The position numbers and the translations under genes are program-made. A stretch of 6,653 bases of DNA from Thiotrichales bacterium. Its GTDB lineage: Bacteria > Pseudomonadota > Gammaproteobacteria > UWMA-0217. The stretch lies in assembly GCA_024763135.1 (NCBI GenBank), contig JANTGD010000203.1:1-6653 (forward strand). Direction: 5' to 3'. Below, one piece after another: positions 1 through 6,557 of the stretch. The notes below the pieces were generated by a model. The model was not told the origin of the DNA and searched no databases. It saw nothing but the letters and a program-made list of their open reading frames with translations. Position 1 is the stretch's first letter; each line of letters starts with the position of its first letter.

Positions 1-4
1 CTCT

Positions 5-100
5 CATCACCAATAAGGTGACCACGAGTTTTTCTGATTCACCAGGCACACCAATTGCTTACGCGTCTTTTTCGCGCCCAACTGCGGAATCTAGGTTCAA
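5..100 (+). repeat. Left copy of a 96-bp inverted repeat
   Basis: This stretch matches the reverse complement of 6558-6653 over 96 bases without gaps. I count 9 mismatches, at positions 35, 45, 56, 57, 73, 85, 88, 89 and 91, and the first 30 bases are identical. Similarity stops abruptly after the shared GGTTCAA at 94-100. The outer boundary is unknown because the right copy ends exactly at the window edge. Inside the repeat, CACC (8-11) and GGTG (17-20) could form a small hairpin, and CACCAAT occurs twice (8-14 and 48-54). The copy runs through the apparent first 28 codons of the pilY1 frame. I do not recognise it as a named repeat family. It could be a dispersed genomic repeat, an element end, or a duplicated leader. 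Confidence 0.9.
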
Positions 101-2951
101 TCATCACACCATTCTGCGGGGCTGGCTGTTGGGCACCGCACTATTGCCGGCACTCACCCTAGCTTTGACGCCGGATATTCGCACCCCGATTGCGCTTGCA
201 CCCTATGCCTTGTCCACCGATGATTTGTCGATCTCCGGCGGCGGTACTGCATATCGACCCTGGCTGGAAAATGGCAGCTGGCAGGGCGACCTGATCGAGT
301 ACACTCTGGTGAGCGGTGGCCAACATCAGACCGATGTCGATTTCAGCAGTACGCCCCCCGTGGCCAATGGGAACAACTGGAGCGCTCGGTCCACATTCGC
401 TGCGCGGGAAGGCGCCGATGCCTTCTACTGGAAGACCGGACGCCAAATCATTACCTCCACGACCGGTCGCGATCAAGTTGCATTTCGCTGGGACAGCCTG
501 AGCGATGCTCAGCGCCTCGCACTCGACCCCGGCATTGTCACCTCCGGTGGTGCTCAGTCCGCCTATGTGAGCGCCATGCTGAACTATGTGCGTGGACTGC
601 GCGATGGAGAAGGCGGCAGCGGCTTTCGGGTACGCCAAAGCCTTTTGGGCGCCATCACTCACGCCAATCCGGTCTACGTCGGTGCTCCACAGGGGCATTA
701 CCATTTGCCGGGTTATGCAGACTTTCGCAATGCCTATACCAATCGTGCGCCCCGGGTTTATGTGGGTGCAAACGATGGTATGCTGCATGCTTTTGATGCC
801 CAGGATGGGCACGAAGTCTTTGCCTATATTCCTTCGCAGGTGATCCCTGCATTGCCTCGACTCAGCGATGTGCCCTACCTGCCCACGCGCTACGTGGATG
901 GAAAGCTCACGGTGGCCGATGCAGTCTTAGGCACCCAGTGGCAAACGATCCTCGCCTCGGGGCTGGGCGCCGGGGGCAAGGGCTTGTTTATACTGAATAT
1001 CACCGACCCTGATCTGAGTAATGAAACCAGTACCACCACAGCGGACCGCAAGGTTGTGCGCGAGATTTCTGCTCAAGACAGTGATGATATTGGTTATATC
1101 TACGGCCGACCACGCATTGCCAAGTTGCCGGATGGCCAGTGGTATGTCATTGCAGGAAATGGCTACGGCAGCGTGAGTGGTAATGCCCGCCTGCTGCTGA
1201 TTAGACTCAGCGATGGCTCACTGACCACGATGCGAACGCTCTCCGGTGGCGGCAATGGTCTGTCAGCCCCCACGCTGGTGGACAGTGATCAGGACGATAT
1301 CGCCGATTTTGCTTACGCAGGTGATTTGAAGGGCAATCTCTGGCGCTTCGATCTGGCGCACCCCAGCTATACAGCCAGTAAATTGTTTAGCGCCGATCTG
1401 CGCAAACCCATTACGGTGAGCCCCGAAGTCGGCCGACATCCACAAGGCGGCTTTTTGATCTACTTCGGGACCGGCCGGCTCCTGGAAGCGCAGGATAAAA
1501 ACCTCAGCGATACCCAATCCATCTATGCAATCTGGGATGCAGCCACGCAGCCGATTGACGAGACTCAGGATTTGCTGGCACAGACTTTCTCTACAACGAC
1601 CGACGCCCAGGGCACCCTGCTGCGCGTGGTATCAGACGAACCGATGGATTACAGCCAGCACAAAGGCTGGAAAATCGATCTGCCCGGGCCCGGGGAGCGA
1701 CTATTGGGGGCACCACAATTGCGCGATGGCCGTCTGCAATTGGTCACCACTGAAGTCAGCGAAACGAGCGCGCGTCATTGGCTCATCGAAGTCGATTGGC
1801 TCAGTGGAGGTGCCAGTGCAAAACCGACCTTCGATGTGGATCTCAATGGCTTACTCGATAACCACGACAGTATCGGCACCCCCTCGCAGTTTCCTGCAGG
1901 CCTGGATCTGGGCTATGGCAGCTATTCACAACCCACCATTGCGCGCGTGCGCAGTGGCAGCGATCTGTTGCTGATCAATGGACTGGCGTTCGATACGCCC
2001 CCCGAGCCCTGTACCGGAGACTGCGTCGGTGGCATCAAGGGCGGGCACTTCGATCTGGATATGGACACCAGCCTCGGCGGGAAAACCGATGGCCATGTCC
2101 ATGAGTACGACGACAAATACGGGGTGACATATGCAGACTACTTCAACCTGTTCGGCGGTTTAAATAGCGCCGACGCAGTCGGTATCGATCCCAATCTGCC
2201 AATGGTTGCGCTAATTGCCAATGCAGACCTATCACCCGGTGGCGTGCTGACAATCGGCAATAAATCCTGGAATGTGGTGGCTTACCAGAAGATGATCCAC
2301 GCAAAACTCCCCGGCTGGGACGGCGTTTCCGCGCTGTTGGATAACGACGGCGATCCACTGACCTTTAGCCTGGCCGACCTAAAAAACAGTGGCGGCATGC
2401 TACAGCTCAGTTTTGACGACCAAGCCATTTATAGTGGCGGTCTGATCGCCACCAATACCGGTTGCGTGAATGGCTCAGCAAGTATCACCAACGACCGCTG
2501 GCGCAATGGTGCGCTGACCTTGCAACTGGTCGACGCCTCAGGTGCGGCCAGCTACCGACTCAGCACACAGTATCCACCCGACTTGGTCAAAGACTTTACC
2601 ATCAATGGCCAGCACCTCACGCTCAATGATGGAGAGGGCGGATTGCGCAGCAATATGGACATCACACCGAATGGCTTCCTCTACGAATCCACGGTGTTCT
2701 GGCACTACCCAGGTAAAGCGTGTTACGGGGATGAAGGCTGGGTCAACGAAGTACAGACCGTCTTGGCGGATATTCGACTGCAAGCCGTGCAAGACAGCGG
2801 CAGCGGCAGTACACCGCCACCCGATGGTTCCACCACCGGCAGTGGCCTGGCCGATATACCACTCCCCCCCACCGATACAGACCAGGCATTCAGCGTCATG
2901 GGGCCAGCATTCAGAACCGGACGCCGTGCATGGATTGACTTGATCCAATAA
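18..2951 (+). CDS. pilY1: PilY1-type type IV pilus tip adhesin / assembly factor (5' end uncertain)
   Basis: PilY1/PilC proteins act at the tip of type IV pili and in the cell envelope, where they promote pilus extension, adhesion and surface sensing, controlled by bound calcium. The central part is the PilY1 beta-propeller (about residues 246-655). It opens with RVYVGANDGMLHAFDA (246 onwards), followed by the ILASGLGAGGKGLF region (about 311 onwards). Two EF-hand-like calcium loops are visible: DSDQDDIAD at 422-430 and the canonical DVDLNGLLD at 606-614. Pseudomonas aeruginosa PilY1 also has two such loops. An extended C-terminal region follows, with HVHEYDDKYG and four cysteines (665, 669, 816, 902), suited to an exported protein. 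It ends in a Ser/Gly/Pro-rich linker and GRRAWIDLIQ. A hydrophobic segment at about 35-50 followed by ALA (59-61) could be a signal peptide. The N-terminal von Willebrand A region of longer PilY1 proteins is absent. The start is doubtful: GTG at 18 has no ribosome binding site, the frame is open to the window edge, and the first 28 codons lie in a repeat. Family assignment is firm; the N-terminus is not. Confidence 0.9.
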   Translation: MTTSFSDSPGTPIAYASFSRPTAESRFNHHTILRGWLLGTALLPALTLALTPDIRTPIALAPYALSTDDLSISGGGTAYRPWLENGSWQGDLIEYTLVSGGQHQTDVDFSSTPPVANGNNWSARSTFAAREGADAFYWKTGRQIITSTTGRDQVAFRWDSLSDAQRLALDPGIVTSGGAQSAYVSAMLNYVRGLRDGEGGSGFRVRQSLLGAITHANPVYVGAPQGHYHLPGYADFRNAYTNRAPRVYVGANDGMLHAFDAQDGHEVFAYIPSQVIPALPRLSDVPYLPTRYVDGKLTVADAVLGTQWQTILASGLGAGGKGLFILNITDPDLSNETSTTTADRKVVREISAQDSDDIGYIYGRPRIAKLPDGQWYVIAGNGYGSVSGNARLLLIRLSDGSLTTMRTLSGGGNGLSAPTLVDSDQDDIADFAYAGDLKGNLWRFDLAHPSYTASKLFSADLRKPITVSPEVGRHPQGGFLIYFGTGRLLEAQDKNLSDTQSIYAIWDAATQPIDETQDLLAQTFSTTTDAQGTLLRVVSDEPMDYSQHKGWKIDLPGPGERLLGAPQLRDGRLQLVTTEVSETSARHWLIEVDWLSGGASAKPTFDVDLNGLLDNHDSIGTPSQFPAGLDLGYGSYSQPTIARVRSGSDLLLINGLAFDTPPEPCTGDCVGGIKGGHFDLDMDTSLGGKTDGHVHEYDDKYGVTYADYFNLFGGLNSADAVGIDPNLPMVALIANADLSPGGVLTIGNKSWNVVAYQKMIHAKLPGWDGVSALLDNDGDPLTFSLADLKNSGGMLQLSFDDQAIYSGGLIATNTGCVNGSASITNDRWRNGALTLQLVDASGAASYRLSTQYPPDLVKDFTINGQHLTLNDGEGGLRSNMDITPNGFLYESTVFWHYPGKACYGDEGWVNEVQTVLADIRLQAVQDSGSGSTPPPDGSTTGSGLADIPLPPTDTDQAFSVMGPAFRTGRRAWIDLIQ

Positions 2952-3009
2952 CGTCGAACACCTGCCAATACCTCTCAGTTTTACTAACCCTCACGCCTGC
3001 TCCATCGCC

Positions 3010-3039
3010 AAAAAAACAGCCACGATAGAAGGTGGCTGT
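3010..3039 (-). terminator. Intrinsic terminator of the rhodanese gene
   Basis: On the minus strand a perfect 8-bp stem, ACAGCCAC / GTGGCTGT (3032-3039 and 3016-3023), with an 8-nt loop is followed by seven T residues (complement of 3010-3016, partly overlapping the stem end). It lies about 20 bases past the rhodanese stop codon, which is the expected arrangement. In the plus direction no T tract follows the stem, so it should not terminate pilY1 transcription efficiently. Confidence 0.8.
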
Positions 3040-3058
3040 CTGAAAGAGACGCGATGGG

Positions 3059-3457
3059 TTATTTATCCGTGTGCGCGTGGTGGACCTCGATCAGGTCGGT
3101 TACCGGCACAGCCAGGGCATAAACGTTCTGATAACCCATGGCTTCCAGATAGCCCATGACCCGGTTGGCGAAAAAGTTCTTCATGCAGGCTGTGACAATC
3201 GGCGTGGTTTTATCCTCTGGCAGAACCTCCATATAGTCTGTAAACCTGGGAAAAGGTGTGTAGTAAGCATTCCTGATCCCCGCTTCCTGCGCATTTTCAC
3301 CACTGACTTTGGCCGGTGGGCGCACATCCAGCAGCACAGCGCCCGCATCCATAATCAATTCCCGCGTTGTATGCAGATCAATATTACCCAATTCAGGCTT
3401 ATTGGTATCCGCCGCAATGGCGGCCTTAATGTTTTTCAGCAGTGTTTTATCAGCCAT
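3059..3457 (-). CDS. Single-domain rhodanese-like protein (132 aa) with an atypical active-site loop
   Basis: Rhodanese domains carry persulfide sulfur on a catalytic cysteine and hand it to acceptors. This 132-residue protein has the usual single-domain architecture: a short N-terminal extension (1-30), the VLLDVRPPAKV strand and turn (41-51; compare the family's LLDVR), a candidate catalytic Cys91, and the C-terminal EAMGYQNVYAL motif (105-115). The distance from Cys91 to this motif matches canonical rhodaneses. The loop itself reads CMKNFF instead of the usual CxxGxR, with an arginine only at 99, so classical thiosulfate sulfurtransferase activity is uncertain. There is no signal peptide, so it is probably cytoplasmic. 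The ATG at 3457 was chosen over an upstream ATG at 3508 because an AGGAG lies 8 bases before it and similarity to the fold begins after it. It converges on pilY1 and has its own terminator, so it is probably monocistronic. The physiological sulfur donor and acceptor are unknown. Confidence 0.85.
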   Translation of the reverse strand: MADKTLLKNIKAAIAADTNKPELGNIDLHTTRELIMDAGAVLLDVRPPAKVSGENAQEAGIRNAYYTPFPRFTDYMEVLPEDKTTPIVTACMKNFFANRVMGYLEAMGYQNVYALAVPVTDLIEVHHAHTDK

Positions 3458-3465
3458 GTGTTTTA

Positions 3466-3470
3466 CTCCT
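3466..3470 (-). promoter_or_regulatory. Ribosome binding site that fixes the rhodanese start
   Basis: AGGAG on the minus strand lies 8 bases upstream of the ATG at 3457. The longer in-frame start at 3508 has no comparable site, so the shorter protein is preferred. Confidence 0.8.
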
Positions 3471-3490
3471 GTTGAATGGAAGTTGTGCGC

Positions 3491-3499
3491 ATTCAAGCA
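3491..3499 (-). promoter_or_regulatory. Candidate extended -10 element of the rhodanese promoter
   Basis: The minus strand reads TGC-TTGAAT, a TGn extension followed by a 4/6 match to TATAAT. It is spaced to fit activation from the FNR-like site at 3520-3533 and would give a 5' leader of about 27 bases. It is a weak match on its own, supported mainly by its position. Confidence 0.3.
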
Positions 3500-3519
3500 C
3501 AAGAACACAGCCCCTCGAA

Positions 3520-3533
3520 ACGATAATTATCAA
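3520..3533 (-). promoter_or_regulatory. FNR/ANR-like operator upstream of the rhodanese gene
   Basis: The minus strand reads TTGATAATTATCGT. This matches the FNR/ANR consensus TTGAT-N4-ATCAA at 8 of the 10 specified bases, and its core GATAATTATC is a perfect 10-bp palindrome. A TG-extended -10 candidate, TTGAAT, lies at 3496-3491. The implied transcription start near 3484-3485 would put the site centre at about -41.5 to -42.5, as in class II FNR-activated promoters. The match and the geometry are seen in the sequence; oxygen-responsive control is inference. The AT-rich palindrome could equally be a site for another regulator or arise by chance. Confidence 0.35.
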
Positions 3534-3542
3534 TCCGAGCAA

Positions 3543-3556
3543 AATACTCAAGTATT
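3543..3556. promoter_or_regulatory. Perfect palindrome AATACT-CA-AGTATT
   Basis: Six-base arms with a two-base spacer form a symmetric, operator-sized site 9 bases upstream of the FNR-like box. On the minus strand it contains TTGAGT, which also resembles a -35 hexamer, 16 bases before TAATTA. It could bind a dimeric repressor or be part of an alternative promoter. I cannot assign a regulator. Confidence 0.35.
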
Positions 3557-3579
3557 ATGAAAACCTATTACTTTTCATA
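3556..3579. repeat. Perfect 8-bp inverted repeat TATGAAAA-N8-TTTTCATA
   Basis: Two perfect 8-base arms (3556-3563 and 3572-3579) are separated by 8 bases. It shares its first base with the preceding palindrome. The weak A/T stem and lack of a clean T run argue against a strong terminator. It is more likely an operator half-site pair, but its function is unknown. Confidence 0.4.
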
Positions 3580-3587
3580 TGGTTATA

Positions 3588-3606
3588 GAACCGGTTGAAA
3601 CGGTTC
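3588..3606. repeat. Inverted repeat GAACCG-N7-CGGTTC
   Basis: Perfect 6-base arms (3588-3593, 3601-3606) enclose GTTGAAA. It lies 35 bases beyond the lutC stop on the minus strand. It could be a weak hairpin at the end of the lut transcript, but no T tract follows on either strand. It could also be an operator upstream of the rhodanese gene. Confidence 0.35.
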
Positions 3607-3640
3607 AGGCGAGTTGTGGAACGCTTCCCGGGCAGGCACG

Positions 3641-4297
3641 CTAACCCACCACGATGACCACCAGCGATTTGGGTCCATGCACGCCGTAAGCCAGCGTCTG
3701 TTCAATATCCGCGGATTTTGACGGACCAGAGATCAGCAGCGCATTGGCTGGCATCCCCTGTGTCGTCCAACCTTGCGCGGCAACCGCGGCCGCAAACGTG
3801 GTGTAGAGCTTGTCGATTTCAAGAATTGCAATATGCACCGGCGGCACCAGCGACATCAGTCTCGGCTCGTCGCGATTAGGCCAGAGTATCAGCGAACCTG
3901 TTTCAGCGATCCCGCCCAAGGTGCTGGTCAGTGCCGCATCGATGTCATGAAACAAGTCATATTTCCAGTCTTCGATCGGCGCATCGTAACTGCGCAAAGG
4001 AGGTAAACCCGATGAGTCCTGGTGGATTTCAACCCCCCAGGGCGTCTGCCTCGACAGCAGTAAATTCAACACACCCTTTTCACGACAAACCGCACGTAAT
4101 ACCTCGGGCCAGGTGCTCCGCTCAGCACGATGCACCTCGGCCCGAACCGCATGTAAACGCTCAGTAAAACGCTGCAGCGACTCCGCTTGCGACCAAGGTT
4201 CGTCGGGTATGGCCTCACTGCGTATTGGGGCGGCCATTGTTGGCGTACTGTGTGAGCGCAAACGGGCGAGAATATGATCGCGCGCTTTATTTGTCAT
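3641..4297 (-). CDS. lutC: Lactate utilization protein C (LUD domain)
   Basis: LutC is the third component of the LutABC (YkgEFG) system that oxidises L-lactate to pyruvate. It is a cytoplasmic LUD-domain protein (formerly DUF162) of 218 residues, near the usual size. The diagnostic part is AETGSLILW (131-139), then SLVPPVHIAIL (149-159), then ISGPSKSADIEQ (189-200) and YGVHGPKSLVVIVV (204-217). The AETG...VPPVHIA block recurs in LutB, as expected for paralogous LUD domains. It has no Fe-S cysteine motif (a single Cys71), also as expected. The ATG at 4297 was chosen over upstream starts at 4324 and 4354 because AAGGAG lies 10 bases before it and MTNKARDHIL begins like the family. It overlaps the lutB end by 11 bases, implying co-translation. 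It is the last gene of the operon, ending in TAG. Confidence 0.93.
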   Translation of the reverse strand: MTNKARDHILARLRSHSTPTMAAPIRSEAIPDEPWSQAESLQRFTERLHAVRAEVHRAERSTWPEVLRAVCREKGVLNLLLSRQTPWGVEIHQDSSGLPPLRSYDAPIEDWKYDLFHDIDAALTSTLGGIAETGSLILWPNRDEPRLMSLVPPVHIAILEIDKLYTTFAAAVAAQGWTTQGMPANALLISGPSKSADIEQTLAYGVHGPKSLVVIVVG

Positions 4298-5696
4298 CGA
4301 CGCCAAGCTCCTTGAGTCGTTCATGTAACGTCTTCGATGCAATCTTCGGCGCATGTCGCACTTGCGTCCATGGGCCTAAACGTGAGGGCAGCAACCTTCG
4401 AAGACGCGTGGCCACCTGCCCCGCTAAGCGATACAGGCCGCCATGACTGGCTGCCCAGGACCATCCTCGCCACAAGACAGCTTCAGCGGGTTTTCGTTGT
4501 GATCCCGCCCCTTTGACCGTACCTGCATCTTTTCTAACCGCTTCATAACGCAAGCGATTGATGAGCCTGGGTAGCGGAATCCGTACCGGGCACACCTCGC
4601 CACAAGCGCCGCAAAGCGTAGACGCCTGCGGCAATTCACCCAATTTATCCAAACCACTGCGTTGCGGTTCGAGAATCGATCCAATGGGTCCTGGGTAGAC
4701 AGTTCCGTAGCTGTGTCCACCGATTCGCACATAGACAGGGCAATGATTGATGCAGGCACCGCAGCGAATACAACGCAGCGTGGCGAGCAGCTCGGGATCG
4801 GAATAGATTCGCGATCGTCCATTGTCGAGCAACACCAGGTGCACCTCTCGCGGCCCATCCTTTTCTCCCGCTCGACGCGGCGCAGTAATCATATTGAAAT
4901 AGGTCGTGATCGGTTGCCCGGTCGCCGAGCGGGTCAGAATACTCAGCAACGGGGGAATATCGCTGAGCTGCGCTACGACTTTTTCAATGCCCGTCACTGC
5001 AATATGCACGGGTGGAACACTGGTGCACATGCGCCCATTCCCTTCATTCTCAACCAGGCACAGCGTACCGGTTTCGGCCACAGCAAAATTCACCCCGGAA
5101 ATTCCCACAGGCGCAGCATAAAATCGCTCCCGCAAAATTTTTCGCGCCGCTTGGGTCAGCTCTTCGATATTTTCGGTATAGGGAATATCCGGAAATTTTT
5201 CATTGAACAGGCGCGCTACTTCCTGGCGGCTTTTATGAATGGCGGGCGCTACGATGTGCGAAGGTCTTTCCCCCGCAAGCTGAATGATAAATTCACCAAG
5301 ATCCGATTCAAGACATTCGACCCCATGTGCTTCGAGAAATTGATTCATACCCATTTCTTCGGAGACCATGGACTTACCCTTGATCATCGAAGTCGCAGCA
5401 TGGCGCTGCATAATATCGAGCACGATCTGATTACCCTCTTCCGTGGTCTCCGCCCAATGCACTTGAATCCCGTTGTCGGTACAACGTTGCTCCAACTGCT
5501 CCAGCAAATCGGGTAACTGTGACAGCGCCTGGGCGCGTATTGCAAACGCCTCATCCCGCAAGTGTTCCAATTCAGCTGTATCCGGAAACTGATCCAGGCG
5601 ATGTTGCATCAGCCCGTCCATGGCCCGCCGGAAATTACCCCGCACTTGCGCTTTGGCAAGATTCTCAACCACCCGCTCGTGAAATGCCGAACTCAT
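4287..5696 (-). CDS. lutB: Lactate utilization iron-sulfur protein B
   Basis: LutB (YkgF-type) is the ferredoxin-like and LUD-domain subunit of the L-lactate oxidation system, passing electrons from lactate oxidation through Fe-S clusters. At 469 residues it is full length. A LUD domain spans about 70-292, with ATSMIKGKSMVSEE (101-114), AETGTLCLVENEGNGR (207-222) and SVPPVHIAV (226-234). Two [4Fe-4S] motifs follow: C309-x2-C312-x2-C315-x3-C319-P, and C362-x2-C365-x3-C369-P. The remaining 100 or so residues are the basic LutB C-terminal region (DUF3390-like). The start codon overlaps the lutA stop as ATGA (5693-5696), and the end overlaps lutC, so all three are almost certainly one translationally coupled operon. 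All cluster cysteines are present and there is no sign of damage. Confidence 0.96.
   Translation of the reverse strand: MSSAFHERVVENLAKAQVRGNFRRAMDGLMQHRLDQFPDTAELEHLRDEAFAIRAQALSQLPDLLEQLEQRCTDNGIQVHWAETTEEGNQIVLDIMQRHAATSMIKGKSMVSEEMGMNQFLEAHGVECLESDLGEFIIQLAGERPSHIVAPAIHKSRQEVARLFNEKFPDIPYTENIEELTQAARKILRERFYAAPVGISGVNFAVAETGTLCLVENEGNGRMCTSVPPVHIAVTGIEKVVAQLSDIPPLLSILTRSATGQPITTYFNMITAPRRAGEKDGPREVHLVLLDNGRSRIYSDPELLATLRCIRCGACINHCPVYVRIGGHSYGTVYPGPIGSILEPQRSGLDKLGELPQASTLCGACGEVCPVRIPLPRLINRLRYEAVRKDAGTVKGAGSQRKPAEAVLWRGWSWAASHGGLYRLAGQVATRLRRLLPSRLGPWTQVRHAPKIASKTLHERLKELGVDDK
4308..4313 (-). promoter_or_regulatory. Ribosome binding site of lutC inside lutB
   Basis: AAGGAG on the minus strand lies within the last codons of lutB, 10 bases before the ATG at 4297. 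It decides the lutC start against the longer in-frame options. Confidence 0.7.
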
Positions 5697-6430
5697 GCTT
5701 CAGGTTCCGTACGCTGCCACAGAAACTCAGCAATATGCTGGCCTGTGAGTGCAGCTGCCTGATAGTCAAGCGCGCCACCAATATTCATCAGGCAGCCCGC
5801 ATCCTGGGTGATGAAACGATCAGCCCCAGTCTCACGCAGTGCCGCTGTTTTGTCCGCAACCATTGCTGCAGAAATTTCAGGCTGCTTGATAGCAAACGTC
5901 CCTCCAAATCCACAGCACTCTGTTTTATGCGCCTGCTCGACTCGCGTGACATTGTGTAACTGCCCCAATAATGTTTCGATCCGATCCGCCACACCCATTT
6001 CGCGGCGCGCGGAACAGGAGGTATGCACGGCCACGGTGATGGGTTCCCCCAGATCACGTAACACTACCTGCAACTGATCGACGAGAAATTCCGTCAGCTC
6101 AAACACCCGATCTGCGATCGCCAGAGCCTGGGCTTCATCGGGTTGCCCGGAGAACAGCTCTGGATAGTGCGTTTTCATCATACCGGCACATGAACCCGAC
6201 GGCACCACAATCGGAATAGGTTCTGGAAACAGCCCGATTTGCGCCCGCGCCACCCGCAGCGCTTCCTCTCGATACCCCGAATTCCACGCAGGCTGCCCAC
6301 AGCATGTCTGCGTTTGGGGGTACACTACGGTCCGTCCCTCTCGCTGCAACAGCTGTACCGCAGAAACTCCCGCGTCCGGATAGATCACATCCAGCAGGCA
6401 GGTACCAAAGAAATAAACCCGTTTGTTCAA
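5693..6430 (-). CDS. lutA: Lactate utilization protein A (cysteine-rich, heterodisulfide-reductase-like)
   Basis: LutA (YkgE-type) is the cysteine-rich subunit of LutABC, related to HdrB and GlpC. It carries two CCG domains thought to bind Fe-S clusters and take part in lactate oxidation. At 245 residues it is of normal length. CCG domain 1 has Cys11 (FGTCLLD), Cys43-Cys44-G (CCGQPAWN) and Cys81 (GSCAGMM). Domain 2 has Cys139 (HTSCSARRE), Cys172-Cys173-G (ECCGFGGTF) and Cys213 (DAGCLMN). The start is TTG at 6430: an in-frame TGA lies at 6445-6443, no ATG or GTG lies between, and NKRVYFFGTC aligns with the usual family N-terminus. Only a weak AGG (6440-6438) precedes it. It is the first gene of the operon; the promoter should lie in 6431-6557 or in the repeat beyond. 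Confidence 0.95.
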   Translation of the reverse strand: MNKRVYFFGTCLLDVIYPDAGVSAVQLLQREGRTVVYPQTQTCCGQPAWNSGYREEALRVARAQIGLFPEPIPIVVPSGSCAGMMKTHYPELFSGQPDEAQALAIADRVFELTEFLVDQLQVVLRDLGEPITVAVHTSCSARREMGVADRIETLLGQLHNVTRVEQAHKTECCGFGGTFAIKQPEISAAMVADKTAALRETGADRFITQDAGCLMNIGGALDYQAAALTGQHIAEFLWQRTEPEA

Positions 6431-6557
6431 ATGAGTGCCTAATCAGATTACGCCGGCGTCTACCGGTCACGCTTGGAAGGAAACGCGTTATCCTAACACC
6501 ACAGCATGGCAACTCAGCGAGCGCAGTTCACAATAACGTGTACCGTCGGAAGGACAG
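6431..6557 (-). promoter_or_regulatory. lutA upstream region
   Basis: No gene is evident in these 127 bases between lutA and the right repeat. They should hold the lut promoter, but I see no convincing -35/-10 pair. TTGCCA is followed by GATAAC at only 14 bases spacing. A perfect 10-bp palindrome ACGCCGGCGT lies at 6450-6459, immediately upstream of the ribosome binding region, where a repressor would block initiation. No regulator gene is present to match it with. Confidence 0.4.

Noticed and set aside
94..100. GGTTCAA resembling a tRNA T-arm at the inner edge of the repeat
   Set aside because: No cloverleaf, acceptor stem or CCA end can be built around either copy; the match is only seven bases.
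159..812. Open frame on the minus strand opposite the 5' part of pilY1 (217 codons)
   Set aside because: It is fully antisense to the PilY1 coding region, with no ribosome binding site or family motif.
2952..3009. Intrinsic terminator for pilY1
   Set aside because: No GC-rich hairpin followed by T residues is found on the plus strand here; the only hairpin (3016-3039) is oriented for the minus strand.
3619..3629. GGAA-CGC-TTCC hairpin just after lutC as a terminator
   Set aside because: The stem is only four base pairs and no T tract follows on the minus strand.
4662..5516. Long open frame on the plus strand opposite lutB (284 codons)
   Set aside because: It is exactly antisense to a strongly supported lutB, has composition typical of a shadow frame and shows no recognisable domain.
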